The notes under the pieces were generated by a model, which was not told where the DNA came from, searched no databases, and saw nothing but the letters and a program-made list of their open reading frames with translations. Shown in pieces: positions 7,412 to 15,453 of a DNA stretch of 64,000 nucleotides (the stretch's first letter is position 1; each line of letters begins with the position of its first letter). The position numbers were made by a program, and so were the translations under genes. Source of the stretch: Bacteroidetes bacterium GWB2_32_14 (GTDB lineage: Bacteria > Bacteroidota > Bacteroidia > Bacteroidales > UBA12077); NCBI GenBank assembly GCA_001768235.1, contig MENK01000008.1, forward strand, positions 124,001 to 188,000, in the 5' to 3' direction.

Positions 7412-8500
7412 TTAATCAAAACTATACTGATTTTCTATCATCCACGATTTCATTATTTCACATATAGTTTGTTTATCTTCTGCTGGTACTATGTAATCAT
7501 TTTTCTTATAATCTTTAATTGATAATAAAAATTGCTCAACCTGATTATTAAATTCGTCTGAATAGTTCAATCCTAATTGCTTGTAAATAGATTTAACCGT
7601 GTCTATTGGTTTATTCTCAAAGTCTTCAAATTTAATTTCAACAAACCTGTTTTCAGGTAAATTTTTTTTGTCACTATTGATTTTTTGTAACATCCTGTAC
7701 AATTCTCCTGCCACTTCTTCAGTTGTTGGTTTATGCCATTTCCTGTTCAATGCATTCTGGCTTCCTACAATATCCCACATTCGTTGAGTTGAAGGAACAA
7801 CATTATAAGGATGCCTGAAAATGTGTATATATCGTGCATTGGAAAATATTTCGTTTAATAAATCTATTCTATATGAGTGGAACGGATTTTTTATAAGTAT
7901 TGTTTCGGGTTTGTATATTAAAAGCTTTTTATAGAAATGTTTTAATGCATTTTTCCAAGATTCTTTTTTGTTGTTCGCAGGTAAAAACCCGGGTTCAAGT
8001 TTTAAAAAATATGTTTTTGATTTAGGAAAAATAAGATATTTTAATGGCGAAAACCCTGATAATCTAAACAAAGCATACTCATCTTCAAGAGGTTCATCAA
8101 GTCCAAGTTTTACCTGATCCATAGGCCTTGTTCCCTTAACAAATTTTTGCATTATGGGTTCATACGATTTTCTTGATGATAAGAAACTATCAGGTATAGA
8201 AGCCTGAAAAACTGTTGATGTTACAAAGCTTGGGTCCAAGCTCAATAACTGATGTAAAAAAGTGCTCCCGGTTCTCCAATGGCCAATAATAATTACCGGG
8301 TTATCAGGAAGTTTCTGATTTTCTATCCGGGTTCCAAAAATCTTTTTTTCTTTTCTGTAAAAAATAGAAGCCCAGAAACCATTTTGAAGTAAAAATAAAA
8401 AACGCATGATATACCTAGGGGCAATAGAAATTCCATTTTCCCAAATGAGTTTGAGAAAAGCCGATAACCTCATCCCCGCTATCAGGTACGCACTTTTCAT
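7412..8500 (-). CDS. Sulfotransferase family protein
   Basis: This 362-residue protein has the PAPS 5'-phosphosulfate loop 'GHWRTGSTFLH' (about 73-83) and the 3'-phosphate-binding strand 'YIHIFRHPYNVVPS', so it should transfer sulfate from PAPS to a hydroxyl or amine. It belongs to the large bacterial sulfotransferase_3-like group. It is co-transcribed with ACPs and a radical SAM enzyme, which is unusual, and implies a sulfated acyl or aryl product or use of sulfate as a leaving group. PAPS-making genes are not in the window. Confidence 0.87.
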   Translation of the reverse strand: MKSAYLIAGMRLSAFLKLIWENGISIAPRYIMRFLFLLQNGFWASIFYRKEKKIFGTRIENQKLPDNPVIIIGHWRTGSTFLHQLLSLDPSFVTSTVFQASIPDSFLSSRKSYEPIMQKFVKGTRPMDQVKLGLDEPLEDEYALFRLSGFSPLKYLIFPKSKTYFLKLEPGFLPANNKKESWKNALKHFYKKLLIYKPETILIKNPFHSYRIDLLNEIFSNARYIHIFRHPYNVVPSTQRMWDIVGSQNALNRKWHKPTTEEVAGELYRMLQKINSDKKNLPENRFVEIKFEDFENKPIDTVKSIYKQLGLNYSDEFNNQVEQFLLSIKDYKKNDYIVPAEDKQTICEIMKSWMIENQYSFD

Positions 8501-8533
8501 CTTATTGGTTTTTGATTTATCAAGTGTAAATTT

Positions 8534-8809
8534 TTATGCTGTTTTCGAATTATTAATAAAATCAGCAATTGAATTTACATCTTTAAGCACTTCACGAGCA
8601 AGGTTTTGATCATCAATACGAACATTAAACTCACGCTGAACAGCCATTACAAGCTCAATGGCGTCAATAGAATCGAGGCCTAATGTATTTTCACCTCCAA
8701 AAAGTGGCAAATTGTCTCCAATATCTTCTGCAGTAATATCAGGTATATTCAGTGTTTTAATGATCAGATTCTTAATATTGGTTCTTAATTCAGCAGCATT
8801 ATCTCCCAT
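8534..8809 (-). CDS. Acyl carrier protein
   Basis: This 91-residue protein has the carrier site 'LGLDS47IDAIELV' preceded by 'DNLPLFGGENT'. The 'LFGGE..LGLDSIDA' form matches carriers of aryl-polyene and flexirubin clusters, and the ACP at 23128 here ('LFGDGLGLDSIDALELI'), rather than housekeeping AcpP. It lies 11 bases after the BtrH-like gene, whose family takes acyl groups from carriers, so the two likely work together. Confidence 0.88.
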   Translation of the reverse strand: MGDNAAELRTNIKNLIIKTLNIPDITAEDIGDNLPLFGGENTLGLDSIDAIELVMAVQREFNVRIDDQNLAREVLKDVNSIADFINNSKTA

Positions 8810-8820
8810 TTCAATAACTA

Positions 8821-9837
8821 TTAATTTAAATGATTTACAACTATTTTGAGTTCTTTATAAAATTGTTCCTCAACATCGGCGCGTTCAAGAATCATGTTAC
8901 TTAACTCGCCAAGCTTATCTGGCCCAAGATCCCTATTTTTTCCAATTTTAGCAGCAAAGTAAGAAATTTTTCTCCATCCGTCACCTATTTCCATCATCTT
9001 TTTTGATAAACCTTCAAGTTCAGGGCTATTAAATATTTGTGCAGCCTGACGAAGAAAAGTAGCATACATAAATCGAAATCCGGCTCCGCCTGTTCCCTGG
9101 TCTTCGAGAAAAATATTGATTTTCATTATTTCATGCGATAAATGATCTATATCACGGGTAATCTTAGGCCAGCCTAAAACTTTGCGGCCAAACATTCTCA
9201 TTCCGCGAATGCCAATAAACGGAGGCTGAACACCAATCATATTGTTAATCGTGTTTTTAATTGCCTTTTTTATTATTGATTTATAATCAATAGATTCAGG
9301 TATAGAATCAATATAATATAAAAAACCTTTGGGAGCAAGGTAACCTCCTGCAAATCGTGCTTTATTCAAATTATCCTTATGTAGTTTTGCCAATCGCGGG
9401 AAATAGCTGTCACTTACCGTGTAATAGTCGCCTTCCTTACCAATAACAGTAATAAAGTGAATATTTGCATGAACACGTTCCCACTCAGGAATATACTCCA
9501 TATAATACAAATCGACCTGAACAGCAACAGGAATAACTTTTTCAATTAAAGAATCCAGTTCTTTTTCAGCTTTTTCAGGATTCCTGAATTTCTGAGATTT
9601 AAATTTTATTCCTAACCGGCTTGCAACTTTTTTTCTTAATTTACCTGGTTTTGTTCGTAAAATAAACATGGGAAAGTTTAAATTTGGGGTACGGCTCAAA
9701 TACCCGAAATACAATCCGCTTCCCATTCCAAAAATCATGGGTTCTGTTATTTCCAACCCTTTATGTTGTAATAAGGCGGTTAGAGTTCCTGATTCGCAAT
9801 GAGCCGCCATATTGTGTTTAAATGTTTCTATAATCAT
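8821..9837 (-). CDS. BtrH-like acyltransferase/peptidase-fold protein (copy 1)
   Basis: This 338-residue protein matches the BtrH N-terminal domain followed by a DUF4872-like C-terminal domain. It has 'AAHC14ESGTLTALLQHKGLEITE', 'FGMGSG', then 'NIH127FITVIGKEGDYYTVSD143': a Cys-His-Asp set like papain/C39 folds. In butirosin biosynthesis BtrH moves an acyl side chain from an ACP to the aminoglycoside, so acyl transfer from the adjacent ACP is the best guess. It overlaps the upstream HTH-like gene by 4 bases. A paralogue at 17707 has the same His127 and Asp143 numbering. Confidence 0.82.
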   Translation of the reverse strand: MIIETFKHNMAAHCESGTLTALLQHKGLEITEPMIFGMGSGLYFGYLSRTPNLNFPMFILRTKPGKLRKKVASRLGIKFKSQKFRNPEKAEKELDSLIEKVIPVAVQVDLYYMEYIPEWERVHANIHFITVIGKEGDYYTVSDSYFPRLAKLHKDNLNKARFAGGYLAPKGFLYYIDSIPESIDYKSIIKKAIKNTINNMIGVQPPFIGIRGMRMFGRKVLGWPKITRDIDHLSHEIMKINIFLEDQGTGGAGFRFMYATFLRQAAQIFNSPELEGLSKKMMEIGDGWRKISYFAAKIGKNRDLGPDKLGELSNMILERADVEEQFYKELKIVVNHLN

Positions 9838-10337
9838 TTCTTACCTGATTCAAATTTGGTTATTACTAAATGTAGATTTTGGGTTTTTGTTTGCAGTACC
9901 TTATAAAGGTTCTCATCCGGAATCCCGTTTTTTGTTTCACTATCTCTTCCTTCTACAACAATTACCTGGAAAAGATTTGAAACAGGTACATCAAAAACCT
10001 CGGCATATTTAATCAAATCAGAAACTTTAGCTTTGTAAAATCCTTTAACTTTTAAATGCTTTTTCACTTTAAAAACAGAAATTCTGGTTCTTTTTGAAAG
10101 TTCAAAAACATTGAAATCGTGAATCACCCTGTAATATTCAACCGGACTAATTAAATTGTCTTTTAATTGTTGAAGCAAGGAAAGCCTCAATTTTTCCATT
10201 TTTTCAAAATAATCATCAATATAATTCTTTGATAAATGCGATCCTGTAATCATCGGGCCAAATGTGCCATCATCTTTTTCAACATATAACATCAGTTGAT
10301 GTGGCTCATAGTCAATGTATGCTTCTTTTTCTTTCAT
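9834..10337 (-). CDS. Small HTH-like partner of BtrH-like protein (copy 1)
   Basis: This 167-residue protein has a Cro/cI-like helix-turn-helix region at about 64-123 ('SPVEYYR...FELSKRTRISVFKVKKHLK..GF'). It is homologous to the 134-residue protein at 17300, which also directly precedes a BtrH-like gene; I count 23 identities over about 61 aligned positions. An acidic N-terminal segment ('EKDDGTFGPMI') is shared in outline. It is the first gene of the operon, with an inverted repeat just upstream, so it could be an autoregulator; the obligatory pairing also allows a protein-docking role. No known family was named. Confidence 0.7.
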   Translation of the reverse strand: MKEKEAYIDYEPHQLMLYVEKDDGTFGPMITGSHLSKNYIDDYFEKMEKLRLSLLQQLKDNLISPVEYYRVIHDFNVFELSKRTRISVFKVKKHLKVKGFYKAKVSDLIKYAEVFDVPVSNLFQVIVVEGRDSETKNGIPDENLYKVLQTKTQNLHLVITKFESGKK

Positions 10338-10344
10338 TTATTTT

Positions 10345-10358
10345 GTATTAAGTAATAC
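10345..10358. promoter_or_regulatory. Inverted repeat before the leftward operon
   Basis: GTATTAAGTAATAC has perfect 6-base arms (GTATTA/TAATAC) with a 2-base spacer, and a further AATAC half-site follows at about 10364. It is 8 bases from the start codon of the HTH-like gene and could be its operator. Confidence 0.35.
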
Positions 10359-10593
10359 ATTTCAATACAAAAACCTTGATTTTAAACAAAAAACCCCTGT
10401 TTTATTTTGGGTTACTAAATTAATTTAATTTACTAAATCACCAAAATTTTAATTTTTTTGATCCGTATATTTCACGAGTTTATGCTAGATGTATAGGCAT
10501 TTCAATAAAAATATATTATACAACAACATTTCATTTCCAATTTTGTTTACTTTATCAAAATATGTTTAAAAAAATGATAATATAAACAAGGTG

Positions 10594-10626
10594 ATTGAAT
10601 TAAATTAAAACAATTTATTAAATTTG
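10594..10626 (+). promoter_or_regulatory. Promoter for the tyrosine ammonia-lyase operon
   Basis: ATTG (10594-10597) and TAAATTTG (10619-10626) are separated by 21 bases and match the Bacteroidota TTTG/TAnnTTTG pattern. The start codon is at 10708, leaving a leader of about 75 bases. Confidence 0.5.
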
Positions 10627-10707
10627 CACTATTTATAATATAAGAATAACTGCATATTTAGCTGATATAGAGAATCTTAAACATCAAATTAATTATATAA
10701 ATCAAAA

Positions 10708-12246
10708 ATGATAATAATTGGAGGAAAAAACCTCACCCTAGACGATTTTCACAAAATCCTTTTTAACGGTGAAAAAATAGACTTAGATTCTTCTGCATTA
10801 AAAAAAGTTAAAGAGAATTTTGAATTTTTAAAAGACTTTTCGAAGAATAAAGTAATTTATGGAATAAATACCTGCTTTGGGCCTATGGCTCAGTATAAAA
10901 TCAGCGATGAAGATCAGGTTCAGTTACAGTACAATCTTATTAGAAGCCATTCATCGGGTTCCGGGAATACGCTTCCGGGTATTTATGTGAAATCATTAAT
11001 GATTGCTCGATTAAATACACTTATGAAAGCATATTCCGGTATTCACCCGGAGGTTGTAGTATTAATCAAGGAACTTATAAACAGAGATATTTATCCGAAA
11101 ATATTTGAGCATGGAAGCGTAGGAGCCAGTGGCGATCTTGTTCAGCTTGCTCACTTAGCCCTTATTTTAATTGGCGAAGGAGAAGTTAGTTACAATGGTA
11201 AATTCAGGCCTACTCCCGAAGTTTTTAAAGAAAATAACCTAACACCAATTTCAATACATTTGAGAGAAGGACTTGCACTTATAAATGGTACTTCAACCAT
11301 GACCGGTATAGGTATAATAAATGCAATACATGCAAAAAATCTCTTAAACTGGTCGCTGGTAGCATCGTGTATGATTAACGAGATTGTTGAATCTTATGAC
11401 GACCATTTTTCAATTGAATTAAACCAGGTAAAACTTCATGTCGGGCAAAATTCTGTTGCAGCAGCAATGCAAAGCATTTTAAAATCAAGTAAACTGGTAA
11501 AAAAACGCTCCGACCATCTCTATAATTATTCCACACAAGCCGATATCATTAAAGAAAAAGTTCAGGAGTATTATTCATTACGTTGTGTTCCTCAAATTTT
11601 GGGGCCTATTTTTGAAACCATTCAGAATACAGAAAAAATTTTAATCCAAGAAGTTAATTCGGTAAATGATAATCCTATAGTCGATAGCATGAATAAGGAT
11701 GTTTTCCACGGGGGAAATTTCCATGGGGACTATGTTTCATTAGAAATGGATAAATTAAAAATTGTTATCACTAAGCTTTCCATGTTATCAGAAAGACAAC
11801 TAAATTTTCTTTTAAACGATAAGCTTAATCAAAAGCTCCCCCCTTTTGTAAATCTTGGTACACTGGGATTAAACTTAGGAATGCAGGGAGTTCAGTTTAC
11901 AGCAACATCTACCGTGGCCGAAAATCAAACGTTGTCGTTTCCTATGTATGTTCACAGTATCCCTAACAATAACGATAACCAGGATATTGTCAGTATGGGT
12001 ACTAATGCTGCGCTACTAACTAAAAAAATAATTGAAAATACTTTTGAAGTGCTTTCGATACAATACATTACAATACTTCAATCTATAGATTATTTAAAAA
12101 TTACAGGTAAACTTTCTGATATTTCACGAAATCTTTTTGATAAAATGAGAACAATTGTTCCTATCTTTATAGAAGATTCTGTTAAATATAAAGATGTAGA
12201 GAATATCAAAAATTACTTACTTGAAAATCATACTAAATTAATTTAA
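10708..12246 (+). CDS. Tyrosine ammonia-lyase (HAL/PAL family)
   Basis: This 512-residue enzyme has the MIO-forming triad A140-S141-G142 in 'HGSVGASGDLVQLAHLAL', the catalytic Tyr51 loop 'VIYGINT' and 'LIRSH81SSGSG' in the substrate-selectivity region. From memory it closely matches the characterised F. johnsoniae tyrosine ammonia-lyase, including 'GGNFHGDY.SLEMDKLKIVITKL' and 'VHSIPNNNDNQDIVSMGTN'. It should convert tyrosine to 4-coumarate and ammonia, providing the aryl starter of the pigment. It is the first gene of the rightward operon. A histidine ammonia-lyase role is less likely given the context. Confidence 0.92.
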   Translation: MIIIGGKNLTLDDFHKILFNGEKIDLDSSALKKVKENFEFLKDFSKNKVIYGINTCFGPMAQYKISDEDQVQLQYNLIRSHSSGSGNTLPGIYVKSLMIARLNTLMKAYSGIHPEVVVLIKELINRDIYPKIFEHGSVGASGDLVQLAHLALILIGEGEVSYNGKFRPTPEVFKENNLTPISIHLREGLALINGTSTMTGIGIINAIHAKNLLNWSLVASCMINEIVESYDDHFSIELNQVKLHVGQNSVAAAMQSILKSSKLVKKRSDHLYNYSTQADIIKEKVQEYYSLRCVPQILGPIFETIQNTEKILIQEVNSVNDNPIVDSMNKDVFHGGNFHGDYVSLEMDKLKIVITKLSMLSERQLNFLLNDKLNQKLPPFVNLGTLGLNLGMQGVQFTATSTVAENQTLSFPMYVHSIPNNNDNQDIVSMGTNAALLTKKIIENTFEVLSIQYITILQSIDYLKITGKLSDISRNLFDKMRTIVPIFIEDSVKYKDVENIKNYLLENHTKLI

Positions 12247-12259
12247 TAACAAGTTATTA

Positions 12260-12988
12260 ATGAAATACGCACTTGTAACAGGTGGTTCAAGAGGAATAGG
12301 GAAAGCAATTTGTTTAAAAATTGCCGGGGCAGGATATCATGTGTTAATCAATTACAGAAGTAACGATCAGGAAGCAGAAGATACACTAGACCAAATTCAA
12401 GCAAACGGTGGCTCCGGAGAGTTAATGAAATTTGATGTTTCTAACTCATCTGAAATAAAAACCGAACTCGAAAACTGGAAATCAAAAAATCCTGAAAAAC
12501 ATATTGAAGTATTGATTAATAATGCAGGTATTCGAAAAGATAACTTAATCATGTGGATGAAAGAAGATGAATGGAGAGATGTTATAAACACCAATCTAGA
12601 TAGTTTTTATTTCATTACCAGGCAATTGGTAACAGATATGCTTGTAAACAAATACGGCCGAATAGTAAACGTGGTTTCCTTATCAGGAATAAAAGGATTA
12701 CCCGGGCAAACAAACTATTCAGCCGCAAAAGGTGGTGTAATTGCAGCCAGTAAAGCATTAGCACAAGAAGTTGCTAAAAAAAATGTTACTGTAAACTGTG
12801 TGGCCCCGGGTTTTATTAAAACGGATATGACAAAAGAATTAGACGAAAAACAGCTTAAACAGATGATTCCCATGAATCGTTTTGGGAATCCGGAAGAAGT
12901 TGCTAATATTGTAGCTTTTCTGGCTTCAGAAAAAGCTTCGTATATTACCGGCGAAGTAATTTCGGTTAATGGAGGATTATATACATAA
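12260..12988 (+). CDS. fabG: 3-oxoacyl-ACP reductase (FabG-like)
   Basis: This 242-residue short-chain dehydrogenase has 'TGGSRGIG' (NADPH site), 'NNAG', a catalytic Tyr in 'YSAAKGG' and the terminal 'ITGEVISVNGG'. In aryl-polyene pathways such an enzyme (ApeQ type) reduces the beta-keto group after each condensation. The spacing to the TAL gene is 13 bases, and ketosynthase and ACP genes follow, which fits a pathway-specific reductase rather than the housekeeping one. Confidence 0.88.
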   Translation: MKYALVTGGSRGIGKAICLKIAGAGYHVLINYRSNDQEAEDTLDQIQANGGSGELMKFDVSNSSEIKTELENWKSKNPEKHIEVLINNAGIRKDNLIMWMKEDEWRDVINTNLDSFYFITRQLVTDMLVNKYGRIVNVVSLSGIKGLPGQTNYSAAKGGVIAASKALAQEVAKKNVTVNCVAPGFIKTDMTKELDEKQLKQMIPMNRFGNPEEVANIVAFLASEKASYITGEVISVNGGLYT

Positions 12989-13021
12989 AAAGTACATTTT
13001 AAAACACGATAATTGAACCCT

Positions 13022-14242
13022 ATGAACAGAGTGGTAATAACAGGAATGGGAATTTATTCAACTATTGGTAAAAATATTGAAGAGGTAAAAAACTCATTAT
13101 ACATTGGCCGATCAGGAATCGGATTTGATCCTGCAAGAAAAGCATTAGGTTTTCGTTCAGGATTAACAGGAATACTTGAAATGCCAAATCTAAAAGGTGA
13201 AATAACCCGCCGCCAGCGTGTGGGAATGGCCGAAGAAGCCGACTATGCTTATGTAGCTACCGTTGAAGCTTTAAAACAGGCAAAAATTGATAATGATTTC
13301 TTAGATAAAAATGATATTGGCATTTTATATGGAAACGACAGCTCGGGAAAAGCCGTTTGTGAAGCCTATGATGTGTTAAAAGAAAAGAAGGATACTGCAC
13401 TGCTTGGTTCTGGTGCAATTTTTCAATCCATGAACTCCACGATTACCATGAACCTTTCAACCATTTTCAGGTTAAAAGGAATTAATTTAACTATTAGCGC
13501 CGCATGTGCCAGCGGATCGCATTCTATTGGAATGGGTTATTATTTTATTCGTAACGGTTTACAGGAAATTATTATTTGTGGAGGCGGGCAGGAAATAAAT
13601 TTTCATTCCATGGGTAGTTTCGATGGGTTAAGTGCCTTTTCAGTACGCGAAAATGAGCCTCAAAAAGCCTGTCGCCCATTCGACCGCGACCGTGACGGGT
13701 TAGTGCCCAGTGGCGGGGCTGCCACAGTTATTCTTGAAAGCTACGAATCAGCTGTCCGAAGAGGCGCTCCTATTTTAGCAGAAGTTATTGGATATGGATT
13801 TTCTTCAAATGGAGATCATATTTCGGTTCCCAATGTCGATGGCCCAGCAAAATCACTTGAAATGGCTATTATCGATGCAAAAATTAAACCATCGGATATC
13901 AATTACATTAATGCTCATGCCACGGCAACTCCTGTTGGCGATTTAAACGAAGCCCAGGCTATTACAAAAGTCTTTGGTTTAAAAACTCCACTTATCAGTT
14001 CAACAAAATCAATGACAGGGCATGAAATGTGGATGGGTGGTGCCAGCGAAATCATTTATTCTGTTCTTATGATGCAAAACTCATTTGTCGCACCCAACAT
14101 CAATTTTGAAAATCCGGATGAATATTCAGCAAAACTTAACATTGCGGCCGAAACAGTTAAAAATCATAATATTGATATCTTCCTTTCAAACTCATTTGGC
14201 TTTGGAGGAACAAACTCAACATTGATTGTAAGAAAAATTTAA
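13022..14242 (+). CDS. Beta-ketoacyl-ACP synthase (FabF-like) 1
   Basis: This 406-residue condensing enzyme has a complete Cys-His-His set: C162 in 'SAACASGSH', H299 in 'NAHATATPVGD' and H334 in 'STKSMTGHE'. It resembles the elongating ketosynthases of aryl-polyene clusters. A TTG nine bases upstream extends the frame by three residues, but ATG at 13022 ('MNRVVITGMG') gives the usual N-terminus. Together with the FabG-like reductase and the ACP at 14272 it forms a core elongation set. Confidence 0.9.
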   Translation: MNRVVITGMGIYSTIGKNIEEVKNSLYIGRSGIGFDPARKALGFRSGLTGILEMPNLKGEITRRQRVGMAEEADYAYVATVEALKQAKIDNDFLDKNDIGILYGNDSSGKAVCEAYDVLKEKKDTALLGSGAIFQSMNSTITMNLSTIFRLKGINLTISAACASGSHSIGMGYYFIRNGLQEIIICGGGQEINFHSMGSFDGLSAFSVRENEPQKACRPFDRDRDGLVPSGGAATVILESYESAVRRGAPILAEVIGYGFSSNGDHISVPNVDGPAKSLEMAIIDAKIKPSDINYINAHATATPVGDLNEAQAITKVFGLKTPLISSTKSMTGHEMWMGGASEIIYSVLMMQNSFVAPNINFENPDEYSAKLNIAAETVKNHNIDIFLSNSFGFGGTNSTLIVRKI

Positions 14243-14271
14243 TAATTTATAACCTTGAGAGGAATTAAAAA

Positions 14272-14520
14272 ATGGAGAAGCAGGAGATTATAACAAAAGT
14301 AAATGATTTTTTAATCGAAGAATTTGAACTCGAAGAAAGTCAGCTTGTACCATCTGCCGGGTTAAAGGATACTTTAGAAATTGACAGCCTTGATTATGTT
14401 GATCTTGTTGTAATTATTGAAAAAAATTTCGGGTTTAAAGTAAAAGGAGAAGATTTTGCATACATAAAAACACTTCAGGATTTTTATGATTACATCATAA
14501 AACATGCTAAATCAAATTAA
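14272..14520 (+). CDS. Acyl carrier protein
   Basis: This 82-residue ACP has 'LEIDS39LDYVDLVVIIEKNFG'. It lies 29 bases after a ketosynthase and 33 before an LpxL-type acyltransferase, as in aryl-polyene clusters, and probably carries the growing 4-hydroxyphenyl polyene chain. The start is supported by the AGAGGA-like sequence just upstream. Confidence 0.9.
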   Translation: MEKQEIITKVNDFLIEEFELEESQLVPSAGLKDTLEIDSLDYVDLVVIIEKNFGFKVKGEDFAYIKTLQDFYDYIIKHAKSN

Positions 14521-14553
14521 TTTCAGAAAAGAAAGCGTACGGAGGTTTTTTGA

Positions 14554-15450
14554 ATGCCATCATGGAAAGGTCAGTCTCGCGGAACAGTATTAGGTTATAA
14601 AATTTTTGTTTTTACTCTAAAACATTTAGGGCTTACTTTCGCATACTTCTTATTGTTATTCGTTGCTTTTTATTTTTTCCTGTTCTCAAAATCGAGTTTT
14701 AAAGAAATTTATTTTTATTTCAGAGAAATCCATAAATTCACGGTAGTTAAATCATTATTCGGGGTTTATCGCAACTACTATGCTTTCGGACAAGTATTAC
14801 TCGATAAATTTGCAATTTTGGGAGGTTTAAAAGGAAAATATACATACAACTTTGATGGAGAGCATCACTTGCAGAACATGGCAAATGAAAAAACAGGAGG
14901 GATTATTGTAAATGCTCACATGGGAAGCTTTGAAACTGCCGGGCAGATACTTGAACGAATAAACACAAAGATTCACCTGATAATGCTCGATGCCGAACAT
15001 CAAAAAATAAAAAATTATGTCTCTGATGTTCTGGTTAATAAAGGAGTACATATTATTCCTATTCAACCCGATTTTTCACATATAATTCCAATTAGCAATG
15101 CCCTGATAAACAAGGAGCTTATTGCAATTGCCGGCGACAGGTTTATGAGCAACAGCAAAATTTATAAAGTAGATTTCATGGGTAAGAAAGCATTTTTCCC
15201 CAGTGGGCCGTTTTATCTTGCTGCCCGTTTTGGAGTACCTGTAACATTTGCATTTGCTATGAAAGAATCAAAAACACATTACCATTTTTATGCATCAGCC
15301 CCGGTATATATTCCGAGAATTAATAATAAAGAAGAACAAGAAGAAGTCCTTCTGCAATTTGTTGAAAAATATGTGAAGGAATTTGAAAAAATGGTTCGAA
15401 AATACCCATATCAATGGTTTAATTACTTTCCATTCTGGGAAAAAAACTAA
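14554..15450 (+). CDS. LpxL/HtrB-type lipid acyltransferase
   Basis: This 298-residue membrane-anchored protein has an N-terminal hydrophobic segment (about 24-45) and the acyltransferase motif H122-x4-E127 in 'NAHMGSFETAG', followed by 'AGDRFM'. The family transfers acyl chains from ACP to lipid hydroxyls. Aryl-polyene clusters carry a similar gene, thought to attach the polyene to a lipid anchor. A good ribosome site, GGAGG at 14541-14545, precedes the ATG. Confidence 0.85.
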   Translation: MPSWKGQSRGTVLGYKIFVFTLKHLGLTFAYFLLLFVAFYFFLFSKSSFKEIYFYFREIHKFTVVKSLFGVYRNYYAFGQVLLDKFAILGGLKGKYTYNFDGEHHLQNMANEKTGGIIVNAHMGSFETAGQILERINTKIHLIMLDAEHQKIKNYVSDVLVNKGVHIIPIQPDFSHIIPISNALINKELIAIAGDRFMSNSKIYKVDFMGKKAFFPSGPFYLAARFGVPVTFAFAMKESKTHYHFYASAPVYIPRINNKEEQEEVLLQFVEKYVKEFEKMVRKYPYQWFNYFPFWEKN

Positions 15451-15453
15451 ACA

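Larger units (their letters stand above)
10338..10707. other. Divergent intergenic control region (370 bases)
   Basis: This very AT-rich gap separates the leftward operon (start 10337) from the rightward one (start 10708). I see an inverted repeat at 10345-10358 and a promoter-like element at 10594-10626. No open frame or RNA gene is convincing. It is the natural place for shared control of both units. Confidence 0.7.
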
